DNA of 64,000 nucleotides from Cedecea neteri. Lineage in GTDB: Bacteria > Pseudomonadota > Gammaproteobacteria > Enterobacterales > Enterobacteriaceae. This document shows positions 7,988 through 16,530 of this stretch, piece by piece (the first letter of the stretch is position 1; the number at the start of each line of letters is the position of its first letter). The position numbers and the translations under genes are program-made. The stretch spans positions 3,038,001-3,102,000 of the forward strand of contig NZ_CP009458.1 in assembly GCF_000758305.1 (NCBI RefSeq). The letters run 5' to 3'. The notes beneath the pieces were generated by a model that worked only from the letters and a program-made list of their open reading frames with translations, was not told where the DNA came from and made no database searches.

Positions 7988-8848
7988 TTACACCGCTAAC
8001 ACTTTCTCCAGCGCTTTTTGCGCCGTCACCAGGTGCTGCCCGCCGAACAGAATCGCCCGGTTAAGCAGGGTATACAGTTGGTAAATGGGCTGGCGGTCGA
8101 GAAAGCCTGTCGGCAGCGGCGATACGGATTGATAGCCGTCGTAAATTTGTGGCGGCTGGTCGGTGTGCAGCGGCAGCATGGCCAGGTCGCATTCCCGGTC
8201 ACCCCAGTAGCAGGCGGGGTCGTAAATAAAGGGCCCGTCAGGCCCAAGGGCGCAGTTGCCCGACCAGAGATCGCCGTGCAGCAGCGAAGGCTGGGGCTGA
8301 TGAGAGGCCAGCGCCTGTTGGACAAAATCAACGATCAAATCAATATCGCCATAGTCGATACCTTTTTCTGCCGCCATTTCCAACTGCCAACCAATGCGTT
8401 GTTCGGCAAAGAAGGTCGACCAGCGCCGCTGCCAGGCGTTGGGCTGCGGTGTGGTAGAGAGATCGTTATCGAAGTCGAGACCGAACTGCGGCTGGTCGCT
8501 CCATTGATGAAGCCGGGCCAGTTGCTGACCGAGGAGAAAGGCGTTATGGGCATCAAGGGGTTTAGAAGGCAGAAATTCCAGCAGCAAGAAGCTGTAATCT
8601 CTGTCGCTGCCGAGAGCCCAGACTTTGGGTACTCTGACGGTTTTACTTCGCGACAGTAGCTCTAGCTGGTCGGCTTCTGCCGTGAAGATGGGCAACATTT
8701 CTCGTTCGTCACACTTGACGAAAATCTCGTGGCCCGCATAACGAATATGCCATGCCGCGTGAATTTCGCCGCCGGGTAGTTCAGTGCGCTGTTCAATCTC
8801 TGCTTCGCCCAACTGCTCGCTTAACAAATGACGGATGGCTTGCCACAT
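7988..8848 (-). CDS. yniA: Fructosamine/ketosamine-3-kinase family protein YniA
   Basis: YniA belongs to the fructosamine-3-kinase family, cytosolic kinases that phosphorylate sugar-amine adducts and so lead to protein deglycation. The 286-residue protein has the N-terminal lobe HAAWHIRYAGHEIFVKCDERE with the ATP-binding Lys. The catalytic loop LLHGDLWSGNCALGPDG and the metal-binding FIYDPACYWGDRECDLAML follow. The start at 8848 (MWQAIRHLLSEQLGE) matches E. coli; upstream in-frame codons add an unlikely extension. Confidence 0.92.
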   Translation of the reverse strand: MWQAIRHLLSEQLGEAEIEQRTELPGGEIHAAWHIRYAGHEIFVKCDEREMLPIFTAEADQLELLSRSKTVRVPKVWALGSDRDYSFLLLEFLPSKPLDAHNAFLLGQQLARLHQWSDQPQFGLDFDNDLSTTPQPNAWQRRWSTFFAEQRIGWQLEMAAEKGIDYGDIDLIVDFVQQALASHQPQPSLLHGDLWSGNCALGPDGPFIYDPACYWGDRECDLAMLPLHTDQPPQIYDGYQSVSPLPTGFLDRQPIYQLYTLLNRAILFGGQHLVTAQKALEKVLAV

Positions 8849-8946
8849 GACTTTTCTCCCCAGGTTTGCTGGTAGACACTGCAATCAATAGCTTATCGCC
8901 GTTTGCGGGGCAAAAACACGCGCTGACGCACAACCCCGGCCACTAC

Positions 8947-9234
8947 TTACTTTTGTTTCTGCCAGATTTCCCAGCGTGTAACAACGACAGCAGGCTCCGT
9001 TCCCAACGCCACTGCTCCCAACCCTCTGGCCAGGGCTTCAACTTCTTGTTCGTCAAGCGGGCTGATTAGCCCGAAGCTGCCCGGGCCAAGTTCGTGAATT
9101 TTGCCTTGATCATCGGTGAGCGTGAGGGTAAAGCCGCCGCGCGTGAGCTGGTTGTTCAGCTCGTTGATGTCGGCCAGGCTTTGTTCCGCAAATTGCACCG
9201 TTATCACATAGCGTTCAACATCGCTCATAGTCAC
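8947..9234 (-). CDS. ydiZ: YdiZ-like small protein of unknown function
   Basis: A 95-residue soluble protein in the position that ydiZ holds in E. coli, between yniA and pfkB. It shows the family features VITVQF...LADINELNNQLTRGGFTLTLTDDQG and ELGPGSFGLISPLDEQEVEALARGL. No domain with known activity is recognised. Start is at 9234, or two codons later at 9228 (MSDVERYV). Confidence 0.8.
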   Translation of the reverse strand: MTMSDVERYVITVQFAEQSLADINELNNQLTRGGFTLTLTDDQGKIHELGPGSFGLISPLDEQEVEALARGLGAVALGTEPAVVVTRWEIWQKQK

Positions 9235-9327
9235 CCCGTTGTTATCCTGAAGGATTTAGCATAGTTCATGCTGCCGGAATGGCGATATTCTCGCCCCGCG
9301 GCAGCCCGTTTATTATGCAACGAAACG

Positions 9328-10257
9328 TTAGCCTCGTAGCCAGGTGTAAATTTTCTGCGTATTTTCCAGCGAGCAGAGGCGGGTGCCTTTGTTCAACGTA
9401 GCGGCACTGCCGGCAGCCACTCCATAGCGAACGATATCCAGCAGAGGCGCGTTTTCCGCAAGCTTGAGCGTCATGGCACCAACCATGCTGTCCCCTGCTC
9501 CGACGGTGCTTTGGCTTTTAACCGGCGGCGGCACAACGTGTACGCATTCGTGTGCATCCACCGCCAGGGCTCCCTGTGCTCCCAGAGAAACCACGACGCG
9601 TTTTGCCTGGCCCGTGTCCACGAGGTGCTGAGCTGCAGCACGCACGTCGTCCGGCTGCGTAAGTTCGCGCTGAACTAAGGCACTCAGCTCTTTTTGGTTT
9701 GGCTTCACCAGTTCGATGTCGCCTAACGTGAGTGTGGCTTTCAGCGCCTCACCTGAACTGTCCACAATGCAGCGTATGCCTTTTTCCTGAGCCGTTTTTA
9801 CCAGATGGCAAAGCTTTTTGAGATCAACGCCCGGCGGCAGGCTGCCGCTGATTGCCAGAATATCGCCGCGATGAAGGGCCAGCGCTTTTTGTTCCAGCTG
9901 CAGGAACTCATCATCCGTCAGGGCGGCTCCGGGCATAACAAATCTATATTGTTCGCCAGTAGATTCGGTATGAACGTGCAAATTCTGGCGAGTCCAGTCT
10001 TTTGCTTCTACGGTGTCCACGGTGACATGTTCTTCAAGCAGCAGATCGCGAAGATGCTGGCCAGTCGCGCCGCCAACCGGAAATATCGCCGTGGCATGCC
10101 CCCCCAAATGCACAATGGCACGGGCAACGTTTATGCCGCCGCCGCCGGGTTCAAAAATGGGTGAGGTGCAGCGAAGTTTCCCTTCAGGGTAGATCTGCGC
10201 CGTGACGGTGGCGCTGTCGAGGGAAGGGGCGAGGGTGAGTGTAAAAATAGCGGTCAT
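9328..10257 (-). CDS. pfkB: 6-phosphofructokinase II
   Basis: PfkB phosphorylates fructose-6-phosphate to fructose-1,6-bisphosphate; it is the minor phosphofructokinase isozyme of enterobacteria and a member of the ribokinase family. The 309-residue protein has the N-terminal GGGGINVARA substrate-binding motif (about residue 38), VKPNQKELS in the middle and the C-terminal anion-hole motif STVGAGDSMVGAM with the catalytic Asp near residue 256. It is divergent from ydiY over 290 AT-rich bases. Confidence 0.95.
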   Translation of the reverse strand: MTAIFTLTLAPSLDSATVTAQIYPEGKLRCTSPIFEPGGGGINVARAIVHLGGHATAIFPVGGATGQHLRDLLLEEHVTVDTVEAKDWTRQNLHVHTESTGEQYRFVMPGAALTDDEFLQLEQKALALHRGDILAISGSLPPGVDLKKLCHLVKTAQEKGIRCIVDSSGEALKATLTLGDIELVKPNQKELSALVQRELTQPDDVRAAAQHLVDTGQAKRVVVSLGAQGALAVDAHECVHVVPPPVKSQSTVGAGDSMVGAMTLKLAENAPLLDIVRYGVAAGSAATLNKGTRLCSLENTQKIYTWLRG

Positions 10258-10547
10258 GTCTCCTCCTTTTTAGCCATTGTCCTAAAGCGTAGCACCGAAG
10301 CGGGAAGTGAAATGTTAATTAAAATCATGATTTATCGAATGATTATCCAAAAATCATAACCTTCGTATCCTTATGAAAATAAAGATATTTTAAGAGCTCT
10401 CTTATACAAAAAATGAAACAAGAATCCATTGCTATGTTATTGCGGAGTTTTTATAATTTGTAACCTTTCCGGGGCGGCTTCGATTTGATCCCGTGGAAAG
10501 ATTCCGGAACCTTAGTGGTTTCTTTTTTGTGTTGTACGGATTAATAA

Positions 10548-11306
10548 ATGAAGCTTTTAAAGACAGTGCCGGTTGCACTTTTACTCACCGGTGGAGCGTT
10601 CTTTAGCCACTTCGCAGTGGCAGATGACTCAGTATTTACTGTCATGGATGACCCGACTACCGCGAAGAAACCCTTCGAAGGTAATCTGAATGCAGGCTAT
10701 CTTGCGCAGGCAGGCAATACCAAAAGTTCCAACTTGACTGCTAACACCAATATGACCTGGTACAACACGGCTACCGCCTGGTCAATTTGGGGTACCGCCA
10801 GTAACACCTCTTCCAACGATGTGCGCTCTTCTGAGAAATACTCAGCAGGTGGGCGTGGTCGTTACAACATGACTGACTATGACTATCTCTTTGGTCAGGC
10901 AAGCTGGTTGACTGACCGGTACAACGGCTATCATGCGCGCGATGTATTCACCGCGGGTTATGGTCGTCAGTTGCTGAACGGCCCGGTTCACAGTCTGCGT
11001 GTGGAATTCGGTCCAGGTGTTCGTTATGACGAATTTACCGATGGTAACAACGAGACTCAGGCGCTGGGCTATGCGTCTGCGACTTACAACTGGCAGCTAA
11101 CCGACAACGCTAAATTTATTCAGGGCGTGTCCGTGCTGGGCAGTGACGATACCACGGTGAACTCCGAAACGGCGCTGGATGTGGCCATCAGTGAGCACTT
11201 TGGCCTGAAAGTAGGCTACAACGTGACCTGGAACTCCGATCCGCCGTCTACTGCACCAAACCATACCGACAGACGTACGCAAATTACGCTCGGATATAAG
11301 ATGTAA
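10548..11306 (+). CDS. ydiY: DUF481 outer-membrane-type protein YdiY
   Basis: YdiY is a DUF481 family protein reported as acid-inducible in E. coli; its role is unknown. The 252-residue protein starts with a Sec signal peptide ending near AVADDSVFT. It then has alternating aromatic/polar stretches (GNLNAGYLAQAGNTKSSNL, YDYLFGQASWLTDRYNGY, ITLGYKM at the C terminus) that look like a small beta-barrel. The terminal aromatic-rich strand fits outer-membrane insertion. A strong terminator follows 8 bases after the stop. Confidence 0.9.
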   Translation: MKLLKTVPVALLLTGGAFFSHFAVADDSVFTVMDDPTTAKKPFEGNLNAGYLAQAGNTKSSNLTANTNMTWYNTATAWSIWGTASNTSSNDVRSSEKYSAGGRGRYNMTDYDYLFGQASWLTDRYNGYHARDVFTAGYGRQLLNGPVHSLRVEFGPGVRYDEFTDGNNETQALGYASATYNWQLTDNAKFIQGVSVLGSDDTTVNSETALDVAISEHFGLKVGYNVTWNSDPPSTAPNHTDRRTQITLGYKM

Positions 11307-11313
11307 GATTAGG

Positions 11314-11342
11314 AAGCCGGATACTATCCGGCTTTGTTTTTT
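11314..11342 (+). terminator. Terminator after ydiY
   Basis: AAGCCGGAT, a short loop and ATCCGGCTT are followed by TTGTTTTTT. Confidence 0.88.
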
Positions 11343-11430
11343 CCTCGTGTGGCCGCTCTTCGTTTTTTCCTATCTTTTTGAGAACCAAAACCGCCTGGCA
11401 AACTGCATCGTGCCCTGAGAATAATCGTGC

Positions 11431-11685
11431 ATGACTATCTATCGCGTACGAGTAGGGTTTCATAACCCTTCAGCCCTGACCTTCAGGCAGCTTGATGAAA
11501 TACTGGAGCCGCAGCGATTCTGGCGCACTGAGTCCGGCGGCGGGACCTTTCGTTATTTCATGGAATACGAATATGAGTCGGAACTAAGGGATCTTTGTGC
11601 GGTTTGCGAACTGGCATACTCCCAGGCCTGTAAGGTAAAAAAATGCCCGCTGGTGCTGGTGGAAGAGAAAAGCAAAGCGGCATAA
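11431..11685 (+). CDS. Small hypothetical protein
   Basis: An 84-residue frame in the place where E. coli has the arpB pseudogene. It begins MTIYRVRVGFHNPSALTFRQ and has three cysteines (CAVCELAYSQAC) near residue 55 followed by KVKKCPLVLVEE, so four cysteines in about 18 residues. It has no signal peptide or membrane segment. The family is not recognised. A metal-binding or disulfide role for the cysteines is only a guess. The coding case rests on an intact start, the balanced composition and the lack of a better frame. Confidence 0.5.
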   Translation: MTIYRVRVGFHNPSALTFRQLDEILEPQRFWRTESGGGTFRYFMEYEYESELRDLCAVCELAYSQACKVKKCPLVLVEEKSKAA

Positions 11686-11828
11686 CATGCCTTGAGAAAG
11701 GCAGATGGCAGCCTTATTTATCAAGCGTGTTCCTGGCAACAAGGGATGTATTCCCCTATGCGTTAGTGTTACCATCTACAGTTCAGGTGAGATGGCAGCG
11801 ATGCCATTTTTCATTTGTACACCAGACT

Positions 11829-11943
11829 GCGTACCAATTCGGCGATTGTTGGTCAAATGGTTACGCAACGAGTTGTTCTAAATCCAATTTCTCTACTGTA
11901 TGTGATCTTTCGTGTGGGTCACCACTGCAGATAAGGACTTAAC
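11829..11943 (+). promoter_or_regulatory. thrS translational operator (tRNA-Thr-like leader)
   Basis: The leader ahead of thrS contains the hairpin closed by GCGTACCA (11829-11836) and TGGTTACGC (11858-11866), with a second structured part running to the AGATAAGGA Shine-Dalgarno region. In E. coli this leader mimics tRNA-Thr anticodon arms and lets ThrRS repress its own translation. Position and stem are seen; the regulatory role is from the E. coli operator. Confidence 0.65.
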
Positions 11944-13872
11944 ATGCCTGTTATTACTCTTCCTGATGGCAGCCAACGCCATTACGACAAACCCGTTAGC
12001 CCAATGGACGTTGCGCTGGATATCGGTCCAGGTCTTGCCAAAGCCTGTATCGCTGGCCGCGTAGACGGTGAACTGGTTGATGCTTCCGATATTATCGAAA
12101 ACGACGCGAAGCTTGCCATTATCACCGCTAAAGACGAAGCGGGTCTGGAAATTCTTCGCCACTCTTGTGCTCACCTGCTGGGCCATGCCATCAAGCAGCT
12201 GTGGCCGCACACTAAAATGGCGATCGGCCCGGTTATCGACAACGGTTTCTACTACGACGTTGATCTGGACCACACCCTGACGCAGGAAGATCTTGAGCTG
12301 CTCGAGAAGCGTATGCACGAGCTGGCCGAGAAAGATTACGACGTTATCAAGAAGAAGGTGAGCTGGCAGGAAGCGCGTGAGACTTTCGTCAATCGCGGTG
12401 AGAACTATAAAGTCGCCATTCTTGATGAAAACATCAGCCATGATGACAAACCAGGTTTGTATCATCATGAAGAATACGTGGATATGTGCCGCGGGCCACA
12501 TGTGCCAAACATGCGTTTCTGCCATCACTTCAAGCTGCAGAAAACCTCCGGCGCATACTGGCGCGGTGACAGCAACAACAAGATGCTGCAGCGTATCTAC
12601 GGCACCGCCTGGGCGGACAAAAAGCAGCTGAATGCTTATCTGCAGCGTCTGGAAGAAGCGTCCAAGCGCGATCACCGTAAAATCGGCAAGCAGCTTGACC
12701 TGTACCATATGCAGGAAGAAGCGCCGGGTATGGTGTTCTGGCATAACGACGGCTGGACTATTTTCCGCGAGCTGGAAGTGTTCGTTCGTTCCAAGCTGAA
12801 AGAGTACCAGTACCAGGAAGTGAAAGGTCCGTTCATGATGGACCGCGTCCTGTGGGAAAAAACTGGCCACTGGGACAACTACAAAGACGCGATGTTCACC
12901 ACCTCTTCCGAGAACCGTGAATACTGCATCAAACCGATGAACTGCCCGGGCCACGTGCAGATCTTCAACCAGGGCCTGAAGTCCTACCGCGACCTGCCGC
13001 TGCGTATGGCGGAATTTGGTAGCTGCCACCGCAATGAGCCTTCAGGCGCGCTGCATGGCTTGATGCGTGTGCGCGGCTTTACTCAGGACGATGCCCACGT
13101 CTTCTGTACTGAAGAGCAGGTTCGTGATGAAGTAAACAGCTGCATCCGCATGGTATACGACATGTACAGCACCTTCGGTTTCGAGAAAATCGTGGTGAAA
13201 CTGTCTACCCGTCCGGAAAAACGCATCGGCAGTGACGAAATGTGGGATCGCGCGGAAGCGGATCTGGCCGTTGCGCTGCAGGAAAACAATATCCCGTTTG
13301 ACTATCAGCCGGGTGAAGGTGCATTCTACGGCCCGAAAATTGAGTTCACGCTGTATGACTGCCTGGATCGTGCGTGGCAGTGCGGTACCGTTCAGCTTGA
13401 CTTCTCCCTGCCAACCCGCTTGAACGCCTCCTATATTGGCGAAAATAACGAGCGTTTGGTGCCGGTAATGATTCACCGCGCCATTTTAGGTTCAATGGAA
13501 CGCTTTATCGGTATTCTGACTGAAGAGTTTGCTGGTTTCTTCCCAACCTGGCTTGCTCCAGTGCAGGCGGTGGTGATGAATATCACCGACGGCCAGGCAG
13601 AATACGTTAACGAATTGACTCGTAAACTCCAAAATGCGGGCATTCGCGTAAAAGCAGACTTGAGAAATGAGAAGATAGGCTTTAAAATCCGTGAACACAC
13701 GTTACGTCGTGTCCCTTATATGCTGGTTTGTGGCGATAAAGAGGTCGAAGCAGGCAAAGTTGCCGTTCGTACCCGCCGCGGCAAAGACCTGGGGAGCATG
13801 GACGTCAACGAATTGATTGAAAAGCTGCAGCAAGAAATTCGCAGCCGCAATCTTCATCAACTGGAGGAATAA
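11944..13872 (+). CDS. thrS: Threonyl-tRNA synthetase
   Basis: ThrRS charges tRNA-Thr with threonine and clears mischarged Ser-tRNA-Thr. The 642-residue length equals the E. coli enzyme. The order is an N-terminal TGS domain (residues 1-60), the editing domain with the HSCAHLLGHAIKQ (His-x3-His) and CRGPHVPN metal-binding motifs, the class II core (CIKPMNCPGHVQIF, SCHRNEPSGALHG, and PVMIHRAILGSMERF as motif 3) and the C-terminal anticodon-binding domain ending near residue 640. It is the first gene of the thrS-infC-rpmI-rplT cluster; infC starts four bases after its stop. Confidence 0.98.
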   Translation: MPVITLPDGSQRHYDKPVSPMDVALDIGPGLAKACIAGRVDGELVDASDIIENDAKLAIITAKDEAGLEILRHSCAHLLGHAIKQLWPHTKMAIGPVIDNGFYYDVDLDHTLTQEDLELLEKRMHELAEKDYDVIKKKVSWQEARETFVNRGENYKVAILDENISHDDKPGLYHHEEYVDMCRGPHVPNMRFCHHFKLQKTSGAYWRGDSNNKMLQRIYGTAWADKKQLNAYLQRLEEASKRDHRKIGKQLDLYHMQEEAPGMVFWHNDGWTIFRELEVFVRSKLKEYQYQEVKGPFMMDRVLWEKTGHWDNYKDAMFTTSSENREYCIKPMNCPGHVQIFNQGLKSYRDLPLRMAEFGSCHRNEPSGALHGLMRVRGFTQDDAHVFCTEEQVRDEVNSCIRMVYDMYSTFGFEKIVVKLSTRPEKRIGSDEMWDRAEADLAVALQENNIPFDYQPGEGAFYGPKIEFTLYDCLDRAWQCGTVQLDFSLPTRLNASYIGENNERLVPVMIHRAILGSMERFIGILTEEFAGFFPTWLAPVQAVVMNITDGQAEYVNELTRKLQNAGIRVKADLRNEKIGFKIREHTLRRVPYMLVCGDKEVEAGKVAVRTRRGKDLGSMDVNELIEKLQQEIRSRNLHQLEE

Positions 13873-13875
13873 AGT

Positions 13876-14418
13876 ATTAAAGGCGGAAAAAGAGTTCAAC
13901 CGGCGCGTCCTAATCGCATTAACAGAGAGATTCGTGCCACTGAGGTTCGTCTGACCGGTATTGATGGCGAGCAGATTGGTATTGTCAGTCTGAATGAAGC
14001 TTTAGAAAAAGCCGAAGAGGCTGGGGTTGATTTAGTAGAAATCAGTCCAAACGCCGAGCCGCCTGTTTGCCGCATCATGGACTACGGCAAGTTCCTCTAC
14101 GAGAAAAGCAAATCTTCTAAGGAACAGAAGAAGAAGCAAAAAGTTATTCAGGTTAAGGAAATTAAATTCCGACCTGGTACCGATGATGGCGACTATCAGG
14201 TAAAACTCCGCAGCCTGGTTCGCTTTCTGGAAGACGGAGACAAAGCCAAAATCACCCTGCGTTTCCGTGGGCGTGAAATGGCACACCAACAGATTGGTAT
14301 GGAAGTGCTTAACCGCGTCCGTGACGATCTGAGTGAACTGGCAGTGGTCGAATCCTTCCCAACGAAGATCGAAGGCCGCCAGATGATCATGGTGCTTGCT
14401 CCGAAGAAGAAACAGTAA
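13876..14418 (+). CDS. infC: Translation initiation factor IF-3 (AUU start)
   Basis: IF3 binds the 30S subunit, prevents 50S joining and proofreads the start codon and initiator tRNA. The gene begins with the non-canonical ATT at 13876, three bases after the thrS stop and preceded by GGAGG; this start gives 180 residues, the E. coli length. The N-terminal domain includes RPNRINREIRATEVRLTG; the C-terminal domain carries KIEGRQMIMVLAPKKKQ. Use of AUU is the known basis of IF3 autorepression. No ATG start gives the full N-terminal domain, since the next in-frame ATG is about 67 codons downstream. Confidence 0.97.
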   Translation: MKGGKRVQPARPNRINREIRATEVRLTGIDGEQIGIVSLNEALEKAEEAGVDLVEISPNAEPPVCRIMDYGKFLYEKSKSSKEQKKKQKVIQVKEIKFRPGTDDGDYQVKLRSLVRFLEDGDKAKITLRFRGREMAHQQIGMEVLNRVRDDLSELAVVESFPTKIEGRQMIMVLAPKKKQ

Positions 14419-14435
14419 GGCCATCAAGTAACATA

Positions 14436-14463
14436 CCGCGGGGCTTCGGCCTCGCGGGTTTTG
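14436..14463 (+). promoter_or_regulatory. GC-rich hairpin in the infC-rpmI gap (L20-operator region)
   Basis: CCGCG and GGGC pair with GGCC and CGCGG around a TTC loop, followed by TTTTG. In E. coli the infC-rpmI region holds structures needed for L20 translational repression of rpmI-rplT. The hairpin is seen; whether it acts as operator or attenuator here is inference. Confidence 0.5.
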
Positions 14464-14509
14464 TTCGCCTACTGGTTCGTTTTATTAACAATGCGAAGTG
14501 GAAATTGAA

Positions 14510-14707
14510 ATGCCAAAGATTAAAACAGTACGCGGCGCCGCTAAGCGCTTCAAAAAGACTGCTTCTGGCGGTTTTAAGCGTAAGCACGCTAACCTGCGTC
14601 ACATTCTGACTAAAAAGTCTACCAAACGTAAACGTCATCTGCGTCCGAAAGGCATGGTCTCCAAAGGGGATCTGGGCCTGGTTGTCGCTTGTCTGCCGTA
14701 CGCATAA
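14510..14707 (+). CDS. rpmI: 50S ribosomal protein L35
   Basis: L35 is a small, very basic protein of the large subunit. The 65-residue protein begins MPKIKTVRGAAKRFKKT and contains HANLRHILTKKSTKRKRHLR, the family signature region. The start at 14510 was chosen over an in-frame codon four residues earlier because every L35 begins MPKIKT/MPKMKT. It is cotranscribed with rplT 44 bases downstream and translationally coupled to it in E. coli. Confidence 0.98.
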   Translation: MPKIKTVRGAAKRFKKTASGGFKRKHANLRHILTKKSTKRKRHLRPKGMVSKGDLGLVVACLPYA

Positions 14708-14748
14708 GTAAACTTTTTTTAATTAATTCAGAATAGAAACAGGAGAGC

Positions 14749-15108
<360 letters not shown>

Positions 15109-15117
15109 GCCAGTTAT

Positions 15118-15145
15118 AAGAGGGAGCTTGCTCCCTCTTTTAATT
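15118..15145 (+). terminator. Terminator after rplT
   Basis: AAGAGGGAGC, a TT loop and GCTCCCTCTT are followed by TTAATTT. Confidence 0.88.
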
Positions 15146-15152
15146 TATCCCC

Positions 15153-15267
15153 GTCATACTTCAATCTGTAGCTGCGTTAACTGCACTCGCTGACCCCAGT
15201 CACTTACTTAAGTAAGCTCCCGGGGATAATCAAGCTTGTCGCCTTACTACAAATCGAATTATTAGGG
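15153..15267. repeat. ERIC-like intergenic repeat
   Basis: About 115 bases resemble the enterobacterial repetitive intergenic consensus. The left end is GTCATACTTCAA, the central palindromic part is CCCCAGTCACTTACTTAAG followed by TAAGCTCCCGGGG, and the right end is GCCTTACTACAAATCGAATT. It differs from the consensus at many positions. It lies between the rplT terminator and the pheM promoter, ending about 19 bases before the -35 box. Confidence 0.75.
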
Positions 15268-15285
15268 CATAACACAATCAATTTA

Positions 15286-15314
15286 TTGACTTTCAACGCC
15301 GTAGCTCGTTCAAT
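15286..15314 (+). promoter_or_regulatory. Probable pheM-pheST promoter
   Basis: TTGACT (15286-15291) and TTCAAT (15309-15314) are separated by 17 bases and lie about 40 bases upstream of the pheM leader peptide, the same arrangement as in E. coli. Confidence 0.6.
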
Positions 15315-15353
15315 AGCCAAAGCGAAATTTGTCAAAATAAGGTAACTGCAAGC

Positions 15354-15398
15354 ATGAATGCTGCTATTTTCCGCTTCTTTTTTTACTTTAGCGCCTGA
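15354..15398 (+). CDS. pheM: Phenylalanine-rich leader peptide of the pheST operon
   Basis: A 14-residue peptide, MNAAIFRFFFYFSA, with five Phe, nearly identical to the E. coli PheM leader. Ribosome stalling on its Phe codons when charged tRNA-Phe is scarce favours an antiterminator and lets pheS-pheT be read. A terminator lies 46 bases after its stop, in the right place for attenuation. Confidence 0.95.
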   Translation: MNAAIFRFFFYFSA

Positions 15399-15444
15399 CT
15401 CAGGGGGCTTTGCGCGTAAGAAAAGAAACGAAAAACAGCGCCGA

Positions 15445-15472
15445 AAGCCTCCTGTACGGAGGCTTTTTTTTT
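15445..15472 (+). terminator. pheST attenuator terminator
   Basis: AAAGCCTCC, a TGTAC loop and GGAGGCTTT are followed by a long T tract, directly between the leader peptide and pheS. Confidence 0.92.
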
Positions 15473-15532
15473 GCGTTTCGTTTTCGAATCAGACCAACTA
15501 CCCCGGCAGTTTGCCGGCATAAGAGGAATACC

Positions 15533-16516
15533 ATGCCACATCTCGCAGAGCTGGTTGCCAGTGCCAAAGCAGCCATAAACGATGCCCATGATGTTGCCGC
15601 GTTAGATAACGTACGCGTCGAATATTTAGGGAAGAAGGGGCACCTGACCCTTCAGATGACCACCCTGCGTGAGCTGCCACCGGAAGACCGTCCGGCTGCG
15701 GGCGCGGTGATAAACGAAGCTAAAGAGCAGGTTCAGGAAGCCCTGAATGCCCGTAAAGCTGACCTGGAAAGTGCTGCGCTGAACGAGCGTCTGGCTGCGG
15801 AAACGATTGACGTTTCTCTGCCCGGTCGCCGGATTGAAAACGGTGGCCTGCACCCGGTAACCCGCACCATCGACCGTATCGAAAGCTTCTTCGGCGAGCT
15901 GGGCTTCACCGTAGCGACCGGCCCTGAAATCGAAGATGACTATCACAACTTCGATGCGCTGAATATTCCTGGTCACCACCCGGCGCGCGCGGACCACGAT
16001 ACTTTCTGGTTTGACGCCACCCGTCTGCTGCGTACCCAGACTTCTGGCGTGCAGATCCGCACCATGAAAGACAAACAGCCGCCCATTCGCATTATCGCCC
16101 CGGGCCGCGTCTATCGTAACGACTACGATCAGACCCACACCCCGATGTTCCACCAGATGGAAGGCCTGATCGTTGATACCAACATCAACTTCACCAACCT
16201 GAAGGGAACGCTGCACGATTTCCTGAACAACTTCTTCGAAGAAGACCTGCAGATTCGTTTCCGTCCGTCCTACTTCCCGTTCACCGAACCGTCCGCAGAA
16301 GTGGATGTTATGGGTAAAAACGGCAAGTGGCTGGAAGTGCTGGGCTGCGGCATGGTGCATCCGAACGTGCTGCGTAACGTGGGCATTGATCCGGAAGTTT
16401 ACTCCGGCTTCGCCTTCGGTATGGGCATGGAGCGTCTGACCATGTTGCGCTATGGCGTAACCGATCTGCGTGCATTCTTCGAAAATGATTTACGTTTCCT
16501 CAAACAGTTCAAATAA
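15533..16516 (+). CDS. pheS: Phenylalanyl-tRNA synthetase alpha subunit
   Basis: PheS forms the catalytic subunit of the (alpha-beta)2 PheRS that charges tRNA-Phe. Starting at ATG 15533 gives 327 residues, the E. coli length. An N-terminal coiled coil (about residues 1-85) is followed by the class II core with motif 2 (QTHTPMFHQMEGLIVD) and motif 3 (FGMGMERLTMLRYG) near the C terminus. An in-frame upstream extension runs through the attenuator and is not coding. pheT begins 14 bases after the stop. Confidence 0.98.
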   Translation: MPHLAELVASAKAAINDAHDVAALDNVRVEYLGKKGHLTLQMTTLRELPPEDRPAAGAVINEAKEQVQEALNARKADLESAALNERLAAETIDVSLPGRRIENGGLHPVTRTIDRIESFFGELGFTVATGPEIEDDYHNFDALNIPGHHPARADHDTFWFDATRLLRTQTSGVQIRTMKDKQPPIRIIAPGRVYRNDYDQTHTPMFHQMEGLIVDTNINFTNLKGTLHDFLNNFFEEDLQIRFRPSYFPFTEPSAEVDVMGKNGKWLEVLGCGMVHPNVLRNVGIDPEVYSGFAFGMGMERLTMLRYGVTDLRAFFENDLRFLKQFK

Positions 16517-16530
16517 AGGCGGGATATCCA

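Noticed and set aside
11893..13029. A 378-codon open frame on the minus strand opposite thrS
   Set aside because: Antisense to thrS with no start signal, domain or plausible composition.
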